DNA from: Xiphydria camelus | Lineage: Eukaryota; Arthropoda; Insecta; Hymenoptera; Xiphydriidae | Assembly (NCBI GenBank): GCA_963678675.1 | Contig: OY783192.1 | Span: forward strand, 32,519,250 to 32,583,249 | Direction: 5' to 3' | DNA: 64,000 bases | Shown: in pieces, positions 26,000 to 55,467 of the stretch | Position numbering within the stretch: the stretch's first letter is position 1 | Layout: each line of letters starts with the position of its first letter | Program-made: the position numbers and the translations under genes | Notes under the pieces: generated by a model | Told to the model about the DNA's origin: nothing | Databases searched by the model: none | What the model saw: the letters and a program-made list of their open reading frames with translations, nothing else

Positions 26000-28168
26000 T
26001 GTCACGAGTGGCGCGCAGAACTCCTTCCCTCGTCGCGTCTCGTCGCGTGTGGCGGCAGAATCAGTAGTAATACCCGCGGGCCGGTGACGTCGTATCCCGC
26101 ATAGCCGCTTCGCGCGATCGCCGGCGCGAGAGCCGCGACGCTTTTAAAAGAAATCATCGCTCCGCACTCCCCGAGCGACAAGCCCGACCGGACTCTCTTC
26201 ATCTCGCGTGCGCGCGCGCGACTCACCGCATCGGCGTCTTCGTCGGAAGTCTCCTGCGTAGTCAGCTCCTCATCCTGCTCCTCTTCCGGTTCATAGCTCT
26301 CGACAGCGCGGAGCCGGGACCACTGCGACACTGGACTGCGGCACCGCCGACCCCGTCGCCGTTGTCGTCGCCTTCCCGCGCCACCACCATCACCGCCATG
26401 ACACGCCTCGTGCGTCCAGGATACCGCGACGCGCGAGCTCGACTTCGACGAGACCGACGATCGCGCGGCGGCACATCGCGTTCCCCGCGTGCCTCGCGGC
26501 GGAACCGGATGCGCGGGCGGCCGCCGCCACTGCCGCCGCCGGAGCGTTATCGTCGGCGCGCGAGGAGGACGGGCGCACCTGCACCGGCGACGGGTCTCCG
26601 CGGGTCGCGCTTCGCCCTCGTCGGTACGACGATGGCGCGACGGGCCCGCGCGACGGCGTTGTTATTATTTTCGACCTCCACAGGTAGCGACGCGATATTT
26701 TCGGCGGAAGACCCGCGACCGAGTGGGAGGCACCTCGGTCTAGCCCGGACGGCTGCTTGGTGACACTATTGCGAAGCTTTCGAGAGACGCGCTTGGTTCT
26801 CCTCTGTTTTTCTGCCCCCTCCTAGTCCCCCGCGGTTTCTCTCTCGCGGTCTCTGCTCTAGTCTCTGTCTAATCGCGCCAGCTACTATTATAAATAGTTG
26901 CGCGACACTGGGCGAGTCTCTCGCGCGAGAGACGAGGAGAGGGTCAGCGGCGACGGAAGCGGCCGCGCGTTGTATAGCGGAGAACGGATGTGGGTCCTGC
27001 AGCAAAGGGACGCGCAGTTTGCGCCTGTGGTTTGCGGAAGTACGAAGGCAGAGTGCGGGGTACTTATGCGCACCTGTCGTGCGGCGTCGCGCGAAAGGGA
27101 GGCACGACAGCTTCCGCGAGCGATAGCGACCCTCGCGTTTCCTGCGAGGCTCCGTCGGTATCGGCCTCCTCGTACGCAGCGTCGTCGTGCGCTGAGTGTG
27201 AGGGGGGGACTGACGTGGGATGACGACGAGAGATCGGAGAACTCGAGGACGGAGCGAGAGTTTATACCCCTGCGCGTGTCTGTCGGGTTAGCGCTCGGTC
27301 TGAAAAAGAAATCTGCGTGAAATATCCTTCACCTGGTAATCGGACGATGCTGCTCGCCGCGTCACCTGACGCACGAATTGCATGACTTTTGTTTCACCGG
27401 AGGGATGATTGTCGGACGGTTAAGAGTAAAAATGTCCAACTACCGAGGCGCACCGTGGTCGGTCGCGCTTTCAAAAAGTCATTTCGCCGCCGTTCCTCCT
27501 CGAAACACCTCGCCTCGTCCACGGGAGCCTCGTACGGCTCACTCGCGGGTTGTTTCCGTTCCGACTCATGATAAATCGCAAGATCTTTGTATCCCCGAGC
27601 TTAAGTTTATACATTTTCTATCGCATCACCGTCACCATCGCGCGTACAGCTTTTATATTTTTTACGGTAAGAAGAACGCGGTTGCCACTTCAATTTTGAT
27701 ATCCCACGAAGTCTGGATCGACGATGATCGTTTTCGATAGCCACTTGGCGGGTAAATTGTAATCATTCGACAACCGCTCGGCGACGTTCGACGCTCGATG
27801 GTTGACAATCAGTTGACCTTGGAGAGCTTACCAACGAGCGTCGAATACCGCCGAGCGGTTGCACGCTACCAACGCGATCGTTATCGTCGTGCAGCCCGCA
27901 CTGGCGTGGGAGCTCCTCCCGCCTTAAATACGTGTACACGCTCGGGTGACCAGGACGATCCTCTCGTCAAGGTTTCCCTCGGGAGCCCCGCGGAAGGCAG
28001 GCCGTCGGTTGGATCCGAAGCGATCAATGAACGGGAGAGAGAGACGGGAATTCGAGAGTGTACCGCGAGAAATACGCTTCATTCATTCTCGCGCGACCGG
28101 CAATTAACGTCGCGCGTACGGCTATCTGTAGACTCGTGTGTTTTCTTTGCAGAATATTTCTTCGGTGT

Positions 28169-28208
<40 letters not shown>

Positions 28209-28490
28209 GAGAGAGACTCGAGGTCGAGTACACACTCGCTCGCCTGTGAAACGCGCTCGTATATCGCAAACTGTGTACACACACTCGACACACCGCGAAT
28301 AAAGAGTCATTGTCTGCTCCTTAACGAGCGGAAGAGACTAAATTTAATGGACTCTCCTTCGCGCTGTACGACTCGATGACACGTTGAGTATCGCTGCCGC
28401 GTCCTTGACAAGTTTGCGTCGATTTGCCGGTGATCTTCCCGTTTGAATACAATTCTAAGCCGGCTCGGATGCTGGTGGAAAAAGTTGTTT
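26000..28490. other. Intergenic, GC-rich; possible TATA motif, no gene recognised
   Basis: CpG-rich with several Arg/Ser-rich frames that look non-coding. A TATAAATAG motif is at 26889-26897 on the plus strand, but I saw no matching initiator or coding exon after it. An inverted repeat (27768-27862) and a (GA)n microsatellite (about 28171-28216) are present. Confidence 0.4.
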
Positions 28491-28960
28491 AACAAATTTC
28501 TGAAAATCTGAGTTAATTTGATTTTTTTTCTGATTTTTTGTAGTAATTGTGTGTGAAATATTTTCAGACATTTGCAGGGAAGTATCCGAATTTTTCAAAG
28601 AAAGTCTGATGAATATCTGGAAAAAATCTGTAAATTTCTACAAAATGTTTTAAAAATTCTGAAAACTGTATTTTTACAGAAATTATAAATTCTCAAAAAA
28701 TGACAAAATTTCAGTCGGTTAGAGATTTTTCAGAATTTCATAGAATTTCGTCAGACATTTATCTGAACTTATCAGAATTGCTTGGAAACATTTTTGTGCA
28801 TGAAAAAAATTGATATTTTTGGACATTTCTCTGACTTTCTCTGACAAGCTCTGATACTTTCCCGAAAATGACTGAAAATGTTCCAATTACTACAGAAAAT
28901 CAGAAAAATCGAAATATCTCAGAAATTTGTCAGAGAAATTGTCCATCAGGGAGGGGAATC
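28490..28960. repeat. AT-rich foldback repeat rich in TCTGA/TCAGA motifs
   Basis: The outer arms pair (gattttttgtagtaattg near 28533 against caattactacagaaaatc near 28883), and the interior is full of short TCTGA and TCAGA words. No coding content. It may be a degraded foldback element. Confidence 0.5.
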
Positions 28961-29214
28961 GGAAGAGTTCGACTGGCAAATAATCAGCAAAGTTCTCAGA
29001 GACCTTCGATCTTTTGAACCTCGTAAAACTCTAGTCTATCTGCACCATCTACGCGTTTCATAGGCGGAAAGATCTATTTAAAGATCCGAATGCAACGCGT
29101 AAATTCTTAATTGGATTATTTACAGCTCGCCGCGCGGTGATCTACACACACAACACACACACACACATGTATATGTATATATCATAGAGCGGTACAGTTT
29201 ATATGATAAACCGT

Positions 29215-29220
29215 TTTATT
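29215..29220 (-). terminator. Candidate poly(A) signal AATAAA for troponin T
   Basis: TTTATT on the plus strand (AATAAA on minus), 227 bases beyond the TnT stop codon. Position fits a 3' UTR of ordinary length, but no transcript evidence is available here. Confidence 0.4.
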
Positions 29221-29446
29221 TTAATAATCGTTTTGTGTAATATTATCATAATAATAATAGTAGCGTAGTTTCACGTTGCGTAACATAAATAAGGTAGGTT
29301 TATGCACAGTGTGTAATGCGTACTTAATGTGAGAATCAATCGTACGGATAACGAAGTCCGCATTGTTGAAAATGTGGAGTGAGTGTGTTGTTCTTTGCAA
29401 GCGCGAGAAGAGGAGCGCACTTCGCGGTGAGGTTCGATGCGATGAT

Positions 29447-41141
<11,695 letters not shown>

Positions 41142-43171
41142 GTCTGCGGGTGGTTAATGCTCTGCAACACAGAAGCAAACGCTGGTTACGCAGTCGGATT
41201 ACCGAGCCGCCAGGAACCCGAGCGCCCAACTATTTACGAGCCCGCGTGACAATGCAACGCGCCGCCCGAGAAAAATCGCTCGCGAAAGGGTAGGAAAGTC
41301 CTACCGAGTCGCGATCCGAGGAGAAACCGCTAACGAGCGAAAAGGTCGCACCCTGGGCCCGCGACACGCGGGGCGTGATATACACCGGTACAGGGTAATA
41401 CGATACCCCAGTCGCGCGGCAGTTTGCTAACCCTGGCCGCAAGCCCGATGCCGCAAGCTCTATAAGGAGTCGGCCGAGGGGGACCCCTTCTTCCTCTTCT
41501 TGTTTCGCGCCGCGACGCTAATTATAGACCTGTGTGGCCGCTGCCGCGTTCGTCGCTCCGTCGCGGCGGTTCATCTTTCTCGAGTCGTTTGGCTCCGCGT
41601 TACGTCGCCCGACGACGCCGACGCCGGCGGAAATACGTTCGGTCCGAGGATTCGCCCGATTGCGCCTCGAATCGAACGCGCATCGCGGAGTGATCGAACG
41701 ACCGAGTCTCCTATCCCGAACGAAGTTATCTCTCTTCGGCGAGTTTCGCTTTTCGATCCTTCCCGGTACTAACCCGCACCTGACGAATGGCTTTTACACC
41801 ACTGCACCCCGCGCGAGTCGTACGAGAGAGAGAATATAGGTCAAGATATTCCTCACAAAAAGACACGAAAGTCGCGACAGAAAAATATATCTTCGCGTCG
41901 AGCGAATACTCTATCCTCTTTCTTTCTCGACGTTTTCCGCATACGGTCGCTACACCGTCGGAAGTTTTGATACGGTCGACGCAAAGGAAAACTCTCACTG
42001 AAGATGATATCCCCGTGCGTCGGGGCCGAGCTCCGTCCCAAACGAGCACCGAGCGAATTCGCGCACAGATCGAACGTGGGCACAAACACACGTGGTGCCG
42101 CTGGTCGGCGACGTTTCACCGGTTTACCAGGGCGACAACTTCCACTTCGGGGGGAGCGATAACGCGCGACGAACTGGCGAACGCGGATGACGCGCGGACA
42201 TGCCGTCGGAAACGCGAACTTGCACTTGCCGCGGCTGATCGCAACTCTCGTACGTCGGCGGACAGCGGTCGTCGCGATTTCGCGGGGCGATAGAGACGAT
42301 AGAGCCGTAGAAGAACTTACACTCGGGGAAAGTGGAAGAGAGAGAGTGTGTGTATGGGTTCTTGGCCCCAGATATCCGAGTGACTGGTCACCGCACGCGG
42401 GAGAGCTTTTCCGGTGGAATGTGGAGTCCGCGACAGCTAGAGCGGCTCTGAAGTCCAAGCTCTTCGCCCTGGGCAAAACCAAGACTCGCCCTCTTCCTCC
42501 GCTTCCTTCTACGCGTTCTATTATTAGTCGAATTCGACTCGAATCTCCGCTCTGCCTTCGCTCCGTTTCGTAGCGCGAGGTTCCGCCGGTCTCATCGCGC
42601 GTTGAGCGCAAGCGCGACGATCCTAAAACGTTACTATTTTTGACGGTGGTCCCTCTGAGAGATACCTCTCTCTGGCCACTGCTTCTCCCGCCCCCCTGCA
42701 GCTTTTCGAGTCCTCCACGGAGTCCGATACGTTTTGCCGAAACGGTGCGACTCTCACGCTCGCGCGCGACGCGATTTTCTCTCCGTAGACACCGATACAC
42801 CCGAGCCGAAGCGGAGGACGGAAGAGATTCGCGTCCGCCGCGCGAGACCTCGTGGTGCACGGCGGCTGCATCCGGCGGTACCTGCAGCACACCTGCATTT
42901 GAACTGAAGGGAACATCAAGAGGGAGCAATTAAAAGAACTAACGAACGGTAAACAAACGGAAGTAGGTTAGCATTCTATAAGAGTCTCGCCCCTTCTTCT
43001 TCTCGAGAGAGAATAAAAGTAGAAGGAAGGACACGTCACGGGGAGACTTTGCGAGGGAGGCACCATAGCCTTATCAGAGGAAACCACTTCGACTCCTCCG
43101 ATTTCGGCTGGAAGAGCGCTTGGCGGCCACGCCGCTCGGCCAGTTGGCCACCATCGCAACCCGCGACGCCA

Positions 43172-43181
43172 CCATATATGG
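43172..43181. promoter_or_regulatory. CArG box (SRF-type site) upstream of TnT
   Basis: CCATATATGG matches CC(A/T)6GG exactly and is its own reverse complement. CArG boxes often control muscle genes (family knowledge); it lies about 2 kb upstream of the TnT start codon. Function is inferred. Confidence 0.35.
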
Positions 43182-43615
43182 AGGGAGGCATCCCGCGGGA
43201 GGGCGTCGTGACGCCCGCTATAAAATTGCTGCTGCGACTGGCGACGCCAGAAGACGCTCGCCAGGGAGACAAGCCACGGTCCGATCACCTTCGACAACCG
43301 TGTTCAATGATTGGCTCCACTCTGTTAGGGGGAAAGAGAAGCGTCGCGTTCAGCGAGAGAGAACTGGTCTATCATCTTTTTTTTTTCTCGAAAGATGAAC
43401 GCTTGCCAGGAAAGAGACAAACGCACCGTCCGAACGCGATTCGGCGGGTTTTCGAAAGAGGCGTTCGAGTGAACGCTCTATTTGTGAAGCTTTAAGCTCA
43501 TAAACAAGATATCGAATAACGCATCGAAGCCTTCCGTCGAACGAAGCGTCGAAAGAAATTCACGCGAGTGATGAAGCGCTTGTCATTATGCGGATGTTCC
43601 GTTTCTCCTTCGAGC

Positions 43616-43621
43616 TTTATT
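43616..43621 (-). terminator. Candidate poly(A) signal for SNRNP35
   Basis: TTTATT on plus (AATAAA on minus), about 205 bases downstream of the SNRNP35 stop codon. Confidence 0.4.
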
Positions 43622-43825
43622 ATTACTTCCCGCCCTAAAATTAGTGCAATATTGACCGGCGTCTCAGTGAAAGACGCCGGTTGTGCAATACATATATACA
43701 TCCATCTGTACGCGTGAATTAATGCTTCCGCGATATCCCAACTGTGCAGTTGAAACCGCAATGGGAATTACAAAGCGTTCGAGCCAGTTGTTTTGATTGA
43801 GAGCGCTTAATGCACCGTGCAAACG

Positions 43826-43969
43826 TCAATCCGTTTGTCTGTGTCGTATCACGTTCGGTAGGATAGGCTTCTTGAACGGCCTATCTTTCCCGCCGAACCT
43901 CAGTTGTCCAGACTCTTTCTTTCCGCCAAAGCCTCCTCCTAGAATAGAAATTCCGTGCGTAAAAATATC

Positions 43970-44005
<36 letters not shown>

Positions 44006-45153
44006 CTCTCTCTCGTAATAATTCGCGCGGAACCACGCGATGAAACCCACCCAAGCGCCTGGGCTTCCAACCCCTCATGATACGGCCGCACTCGAAATCT
44101 ACGAAAATTTGGCAGCCTTTCAACGCTGTATCGTTCAAGCGGCGCACGGCTCTTCTAGCGTCGTCCTCATTTCTCATTTCGACGAAACCGTATCCTTGGG
44201 AGAGCCCCGTCACCACGTCTACTATCACTTTCGCCGAGACAACTTCGCCGTATCTGGAGAAACACTGGAGAGACGGACGGGCGCGCATTGTTAAAAGTAG
44301 ATTCGTCGTGAATGCTCTATTTGCGGAAAGAATTTAAACCTCGCGATTTCGCGACGCGTTTTTGTGAAAAATGGGGCAGCTGAAGCGTTTAATAGAAAAT
44401 AGGATGAGAAAGAGATGCGACGTTATTTTTAAAAAAATATAAAGCGAGTAAATAAGATATTCTTCCATCTGCCTCTCTACTTTCATAATATTGCATCATT
44501 GGACTTTGATACTTGATTCTGTAGCTCAGACGTGATAGGATAGTCAAAATTCTCTTGGAAATCCCACAAATAAATGTCCTAGCATTCATAACATAAGATT
44601 GACGAAAAAACAGTAAATAATGGAGTTTCCAGAGATGCAAAGTGTACCTCTTTCAAATCTTGTCTGGAAATCTTAGGCCCTAATCTGGCAACGAAGAGAG
44701 TCCTCTCAGGCTTTGACTTTAAATTATGCGGAGGTTCGTAATGTGCTTCGATTGCCCTGCTGATAGCCTTGTCGTGCGGTTCGGTGTCGGTACCGTCTAT
44801 GCTACCTGCTTTCAATGGATCGTACTCCTTGGCGTACGGAGACCAGTTTTGTAACGCTTCTTCCTGACATAAAAGAGAACACCAAATAAGAATATTTGCA
44901 AAGTTAAAATATCAAATCTCTGAGAAATTACGGAATTTGGAGTAGCGAGCTATGCTCTATCACGCAGTGTATATCTATAGCTATAGTACACATTTCTTAA
45001 CCTCACTTTTTAACCTACAAAAGAAATTGTAGCGAAACCGCAAATTAATTATACTACGACGTCAACTCCATAATTGATCAAAGTACAATTAATTGAATCA
45101 AACGTGACTGGGTGTATGACGTTTTTTTTTAACATTTTTAGATGACTTACCAT
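43826..45153 (-). CDS. SNRNP35: U11/U12 small nuclear ribonucleoprotein 35 kDa (minor spliceosome)
   Basis: RNA-binding protein of the U11/U12 di-snRNP, which recognises minor (U12-type) introns in the nucleus. Exons: 45153-45151 (just the ATG), 44863-44648, 44264-44051, 43938-43826; phases close at 546 nt, 181 aa. N-terminal signature [17 protein letters not shown]; one RRM with RNP2 TLFVARL and RNP1 GYGFVEM; then [30 protein letters not shown] and FKKPI, all diagnostic of the 35K protein. It ends soon after, so the Arg/Glu/Asp-rich tail of the vertebrate protein is absent. The start is unusual: the ATG is immediately followed by a GTAAGT donor. The last intron contains a (CT)n run (43973-44003). 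Confidence 0.92.
43973..44003. repeat. (CT)n microsatellite in SNRNP35 intron
   Basis: About 30 bp of CT repeat between the RRM exon and the last exon; it creates a false RERERE reading on the minus strand. Confidence 0.9.
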
Positions 45154-45520
45154 AATGATACCGTCGAGCAGGAACGTCAGTCTTTTGACGTGTGTCACAT
45201 GAACAAACGAGACGCTTATTTATTCAAACTAAAGAATAACGTCATTCACGCACGACATGAAGAAATCTTTACGGTCAACACGGAATGGGGGGTATGTATT
45301 TTGAAAATGAACCCGTGAACGCGATTTGCAAGTCCTCTATGTTGCGAACGAGTAAACCGTTTACCAAATTTGCATCGCGCCATCTATAACGTTGCGAGTG
45401 CACGCGTTGCAATTTTTTCGTTCGTGCATCACGTGAAATCATTCGTAGGTATAGGATTTTGTACCTACTATACCGACGTACGATACTTCAGGTATTACGT
45501 ATCTCGAATTCGAATTACGT

Positions 45521-45740
45521 ACCTACACCCGTGCTCACGGATTCTGTCGCTGGTGACTTTTTTAAATGTTATTTTTAAACGTACTAACCAATGAACAATT
45601 AATTTTCATGCCCTCATTATCTACGGTGACGTCTACTCTCGTTAATGAAAACATGAGGATTATTAATCATTGGTTAGTACGTTTAAAAATAACATTTAAA
45701 AAAGTCACCAGAGACAGAATCCGTGAGCACAGGTGTACCT
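45521..45740. repeat. Long inverted repeat, about 100-bp arms
   Basis: Left arm (ctacacccgtgctcacgga...) and right arm (tccgtgagcacaggtgtac) pair almost perfectly, including ggtgacttttttaaatgtta and cgtactaaccaatga, over about 90-100 bases with a 20-30-base loop near 45630. Just upstream of SNRNP35. Confidence 0.85.
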
Positions 45741-45904
45741 CGAATTTAAATTGGAGGATTATTCATAGTTCGAGTTTCGATTACATGGGATACTTACAGA
45801 ATGTATCCCAATTATAATTCGTCACTTTTTCAAAATAGCTCCTGAGGATAATAATTAGGTAACATTATGTAGCAGAGTTCTATTGAATTTTCGGAATTCC
45901 GCGT

Positions 45905-46058
45905 CTGGAGTGGGGTTCTGTATCGATAGAATTCTACAATAATCGCTATAGTTGGACATATTTTTTCAAGTAATATATGTACATAGGTATGTATGTCAAA
46001 ACATGCGTATAAGAATAGCGACTATAGAATTCTATCGATACAAAATCCCACCCCTGAA
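45905..46058. repeat. Inverted repeat, about 40-bp arms
   Basis: gtatcgatagaattctac on the left pairs with gtagaattctatcgatac-type sequence on the right (tatagaattctatcgatac at 46023 on); the outer parts tggggtt and aatccca also pair. No coding content. Confidence 0.7.
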
Positions 46059-46616
46059 CAGAAACGATTAAATTTTCCGCGAAAACATCCACCATGAAAT
46101 ATTCTCCCTCGACAGTCTTATGCGTAAAGTAAAAGACTTTATTTAAAGTACGAGTCACTGTGCATATACACACACGTACAAATACGCACACACATATGTA
46201 TAATCAATCACGTATAATGTATATACACTGCAAAGGGAATCCATAAACCTAAAATAAATAAAAACCGAATGATTATGTATTTTACACGACGATATATCGC
46301 GCAGCAGTATTTCTTCGCGCGTCGGCGTTAATTTTTCCATCTTACCGCCTGTCTACGAGGAATTATTTCCAATCTTTCTGCATAACTTCGTGTACGGGAT
46401 TCAAAACTGTACGGCGCGGTAAATCGCGAGAGGACACGCAAATACGTACCCGCAAATGACTAAAATTGATATAATAGAATTTAAAAGATAACCGATATGT
46501 ACGAGCCAATAATACAGAGATATGTTTTAACGAGCAATCAAGGAGAGGCGATCAAGCGCCGCCTTCGTCTGGTAAAACGAATAAGTTCGTACATATGTAT
46601 CATCCGAACGTATGTA

Positions 46617-47188
46617 CCCAGATAGACAAAAATGCTGAAAATAGTATTTAAAAATTTTATTCCCACATTAAAGATGTCACTGTAAAAGTACAAAATGCTG
46701 GAATTTGTGAAACGGCAATTGTGCTGTTAAATATACATATAAACTGAAATAATAAACAACATACTTTCGTCATTCAATTGCGTACACGGAAAATAATAAA
46801 TTGTAACATTTACAAAGTTGCTGGTAAATTTCGTGACAAGGTCAATTTATTATTACAATAACTACAATTTTAGTCAAAATTACAGCAACGCTTGCTACTT
46901 CTACAAGTTTTACTATAATCTTTACTAAAATTGTAGTTATCGTAACAATAAATTGACCTTGTTTCTAAATGTACCATTAATTTTTTTCCGTGTAGTAATG
47001 CAAACATGATGCGCAACTTGGCTACAATTTTACGTATTACTGGTGCAATTTTCAATGCATTCCATACTGTCTTTAAATTCCAGCAAAATGTATAGTATAC
47101 GCGGACGCATGTGTGCGTAATTCTGCCACCAATTTTCAGTCTGCTGTCATCATAATGCAGATAATACGCTACCAGGTGTCTATCTGGG
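46617..47188. mobile_element. Element with CCCAGATAGACA ends, copy 2, with TA flanks
   Basis: TA, cccagatagacaaaaa at the left, tgtctatctggg then TA at the right. It is the inverted homologue of much of 39384-40398 and is interrupted by the nested MITE at 46785-46992. It ends 22 bases below the stop codon of the kinase's alternative exon. Confidence 0.8.
46785..46992. mobile_element. Nested 208-bp MITE with verified TA target duplication
   Basis: TA then cacggaaaataataaattg at the left; the right arm ends ttttttccgtg then TA. The host repeat's other copy (around 40224-40225) is uninterrupted there, with a single TA, showing the insertion duplicated TA. Arms also share an inner palindrome (ttgtagttatcg/ataactacaattt). 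Confidence 0.9.
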
Positions 47189-47209
47189 TACAGTTGGACA
47201 CATTCTGGG

Positions 47210-47387
47210 CTAGACGAGTTCCAGGTCAATATGAGCGCCCATTCGCCTCAACGCCAGGATGGTGTTGACGGCTTTGACCCAGCGCTTTTTGATGACGTAG
47301 CGTTTCAGCCGCACCTTGGAAATCGGGTTGTTCAGGGCAGCCTCAAGCCACCGGTGTTCTTGGAGCTGCTCGGCACGCGGTCTCTGA
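47210..47387 (-). CDS. Alternative terminal exon of the MLCK-like kinase
   Basis: Joined in phase 2 to the exon ending at 50360, it gives a 333-aa short kinase. It recodes kinase subdomain XI (RPRAEQLQEHRWLEAAL) and adds a basic amphipathic stretch, RLKRYVIKKRWVKAVNTILA, which resembles an MLCK autoinhibitory/calmodulin-binding segment. The acceptor (gtcactgcag) is good. Regulatory role inferred from family knowledge. Confidence 0.7.
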
Positions 47388-48178
47388 CTGCAGTGACAAA
47401 TTTCGTTCACCAGTATCTCCACTATATGTACACTAGCTCTCAGTCTCTTCCGTGCGCCTCGGCAAAGCAACCGCAGTAAGAAAAAAAATGCAACAAAGAA
47501 ACATCGCGATATGTACTCCTGCGCGGGGGAAGAGAAAACGGATGGAAGGAAGGTCCGATCGAGACTCGAAAGCCGCGTCGCGATCCCACCTGCAAACAAC
47601 AGAGGGAGAACCGAGAAATAGAGAGAATCTTGTCGAAAATTATACAAGCTTCTCTTCGAATCGAGTGTCTAGAGTCGTCGAGCGCTCCGTCATACTCGTC
47701 CCCCCTTTAACGCGAGCCCGTCATTTCGAGGGGTACACGACGTTTCCTCGCGCGCGCGAGTTGAAATTTAAATTCTCAATCGTGCCGAGCGAGCGACTTA
47801 TGTTCCCTGGAATGTTTTCGTCCCGACGAGCAACGACATTCCCTCGAATACAAAGATCCGGAAACGGACAGATCTCCTTTTGGAAGAGATAAATAAGATA
47901 CGGAAACTCTGTAAAAGAGACGATAAGTGAAAGGGCTCGCGGAGAGATTGCTTTCGTCTATATCGAACGTAGAATAAATAATGAAGAGCGATTCGATGAT
48001 AATGCGTTCCTAGGGCGAATCACTGATGATTAGATTCCTAGACAGGGTCGCTCGATCCGGTCGCTGAAGCCATTCGCGGATGAAAGGTGGATCGGGATCG
48101 GTGGATGCATGGGGCGGAAGACGACATGACTGAAAGGGTGTGAAGTTACATTGAGATGTGGATGAAAGGACGTCGCGG

Positions 48179-54327
<6,149 letters not shown>

Positions 54328-54771
54328 CTCCGCCGACGATCCCGAACGGGACTAACCGCGGTGAGAGTTAAGGCGCAGACACACGGTCTCTCAGCAGGTA
54401 CCGAAATCGCGAGAACGATCCGATCCGGTTCACGGTAAAGGCGATTATTGACTATCGGCCGCGTAGGAACGAGCCTCGCGAGGCAGCGGGCAGCCTCTTC
54501 TTCTCGGCTCGGACGGATTTAGATTTTCGGCGGACGCCGCGGATTCTGCTGGGAGTCACGTGGTCAGCGGCGTCGCGACGCCCCTCGTACGCTCCTCCGC
54601 TCGCCTCTTCCGACGCCCGGCGCGATGCCGTCGTGGCCTCAATATGAACGATGCGGTAGCCCCGACGCCGAGCGCCCGTGCTGCGGTGAATTATTATCGA
54701 TGATACGCGGCCGAGATCTTCGACTTCCGCATGCGATGTTATCTTCTGGAGAACAAACTTCTTCCTTCTAC

Positions 54772-54831
54772 CTGTAACTTGCGATTCGTCCACCGCCGAG
54801 TTAGCTGTCGAATAGAAAGAATCGTTCTCCA
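54772..54831 (-). CDS. Candidate alternative N-terminal exon of the kinase
   Basis: 60 nt between acceptor ttccttttctcag and donor CAG|GTAGAA, entering and leaving in phase 1, so it fits directly onto the exon at 53485 (…SQVT then EIEPSFPY). Coded sequence (x)ENDSFYSTANSAVDESQVT. The first residue is split across the junction; the upstream exon was not found. An alternative to the 54294-54327 start exon. Confidence 0.45.
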
Positions 54832-55467
54832 CTGAGAAAAGGAAAACGAGTCGTATCGTTCAAAACGTGCGAGCATCTTTCAAAAGACGAGCACGCGCGC
54901 GGCGTCTGAGTGCCAGCGCATCGTGTAACAAATAAAATACACTCCGGTACTTTCCTCTCGAAAGATTTAGATTCCGACCGTGACTATAAGCTCCCAATCC
55001 TCCGGAGTGTCGCGGCGGCTGGAGAGGGCATCGATTCCGATAGCGCGTACGGTCGACGAGTGGCGTAACAATAGAATCAGGCGCGTGTAAGAAAAAATAG
55101 GTGAGAAGAGCTGCAAGTGGAAGGCAGTAGAGTGCAAGAGAAGAGGGAGAGAGATGAAAGATGCGAGAAAACGAGACGAGAAGAAAGAATGCCGGGTTTG
55201 TTTGTAAATGGCGCTCCTCGGCTAACTTTGTGGGAATCTGAAGATCTCCCACTGTTCGTGCGTGGAGTGGACGCGAGAAAGGACGCGATAGTTATAAATC
55301 TAACGTGAGTTTATTTATTAATTATCGACGATGACACGTCGAGTAGAAGAGCTGTGTTCCGTTATGGGCCCGTGTCGGCAGGAGAGTGGGCTCCCGTTTG
55401 TATGTGGCGCGGCTAGCTATCGTCGCCAGAGGCGCGGCGATCGCTCGATCGCCACACTTCCAACCGC

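Larger units (their letters stand above)
41142..43800. other. TnT upstream region: probable 5' UTR and promoter
   Basis: No coding exon supported. An acceptor (gtgttgcag) ends at 41158, showing at least one non-coding upstream TnT exon that I could not locate. GC-rich between 41.2 and 43.3 kb. A perfect CArg box, CCATATATGG, is at 43172-43181 and TATAAAA at 43219-43225 (plus). The 358-residue and other Arg/Ser-rich frames here look like non-coding shadows. Confidence 0.45.

Noticed and set aside
26889..26897. TATAAATAG as a promoter
   Set aside because: No initiator or coding exon found at a fitting distance; too weak to call.
41853..42929. 358-residue minus-strand frame upstream of TnT
   Set aside because: Low-complexity Arg/Ser composition, competing frames on both strands, no motif; sits where the TnT 5' UTR is expected.
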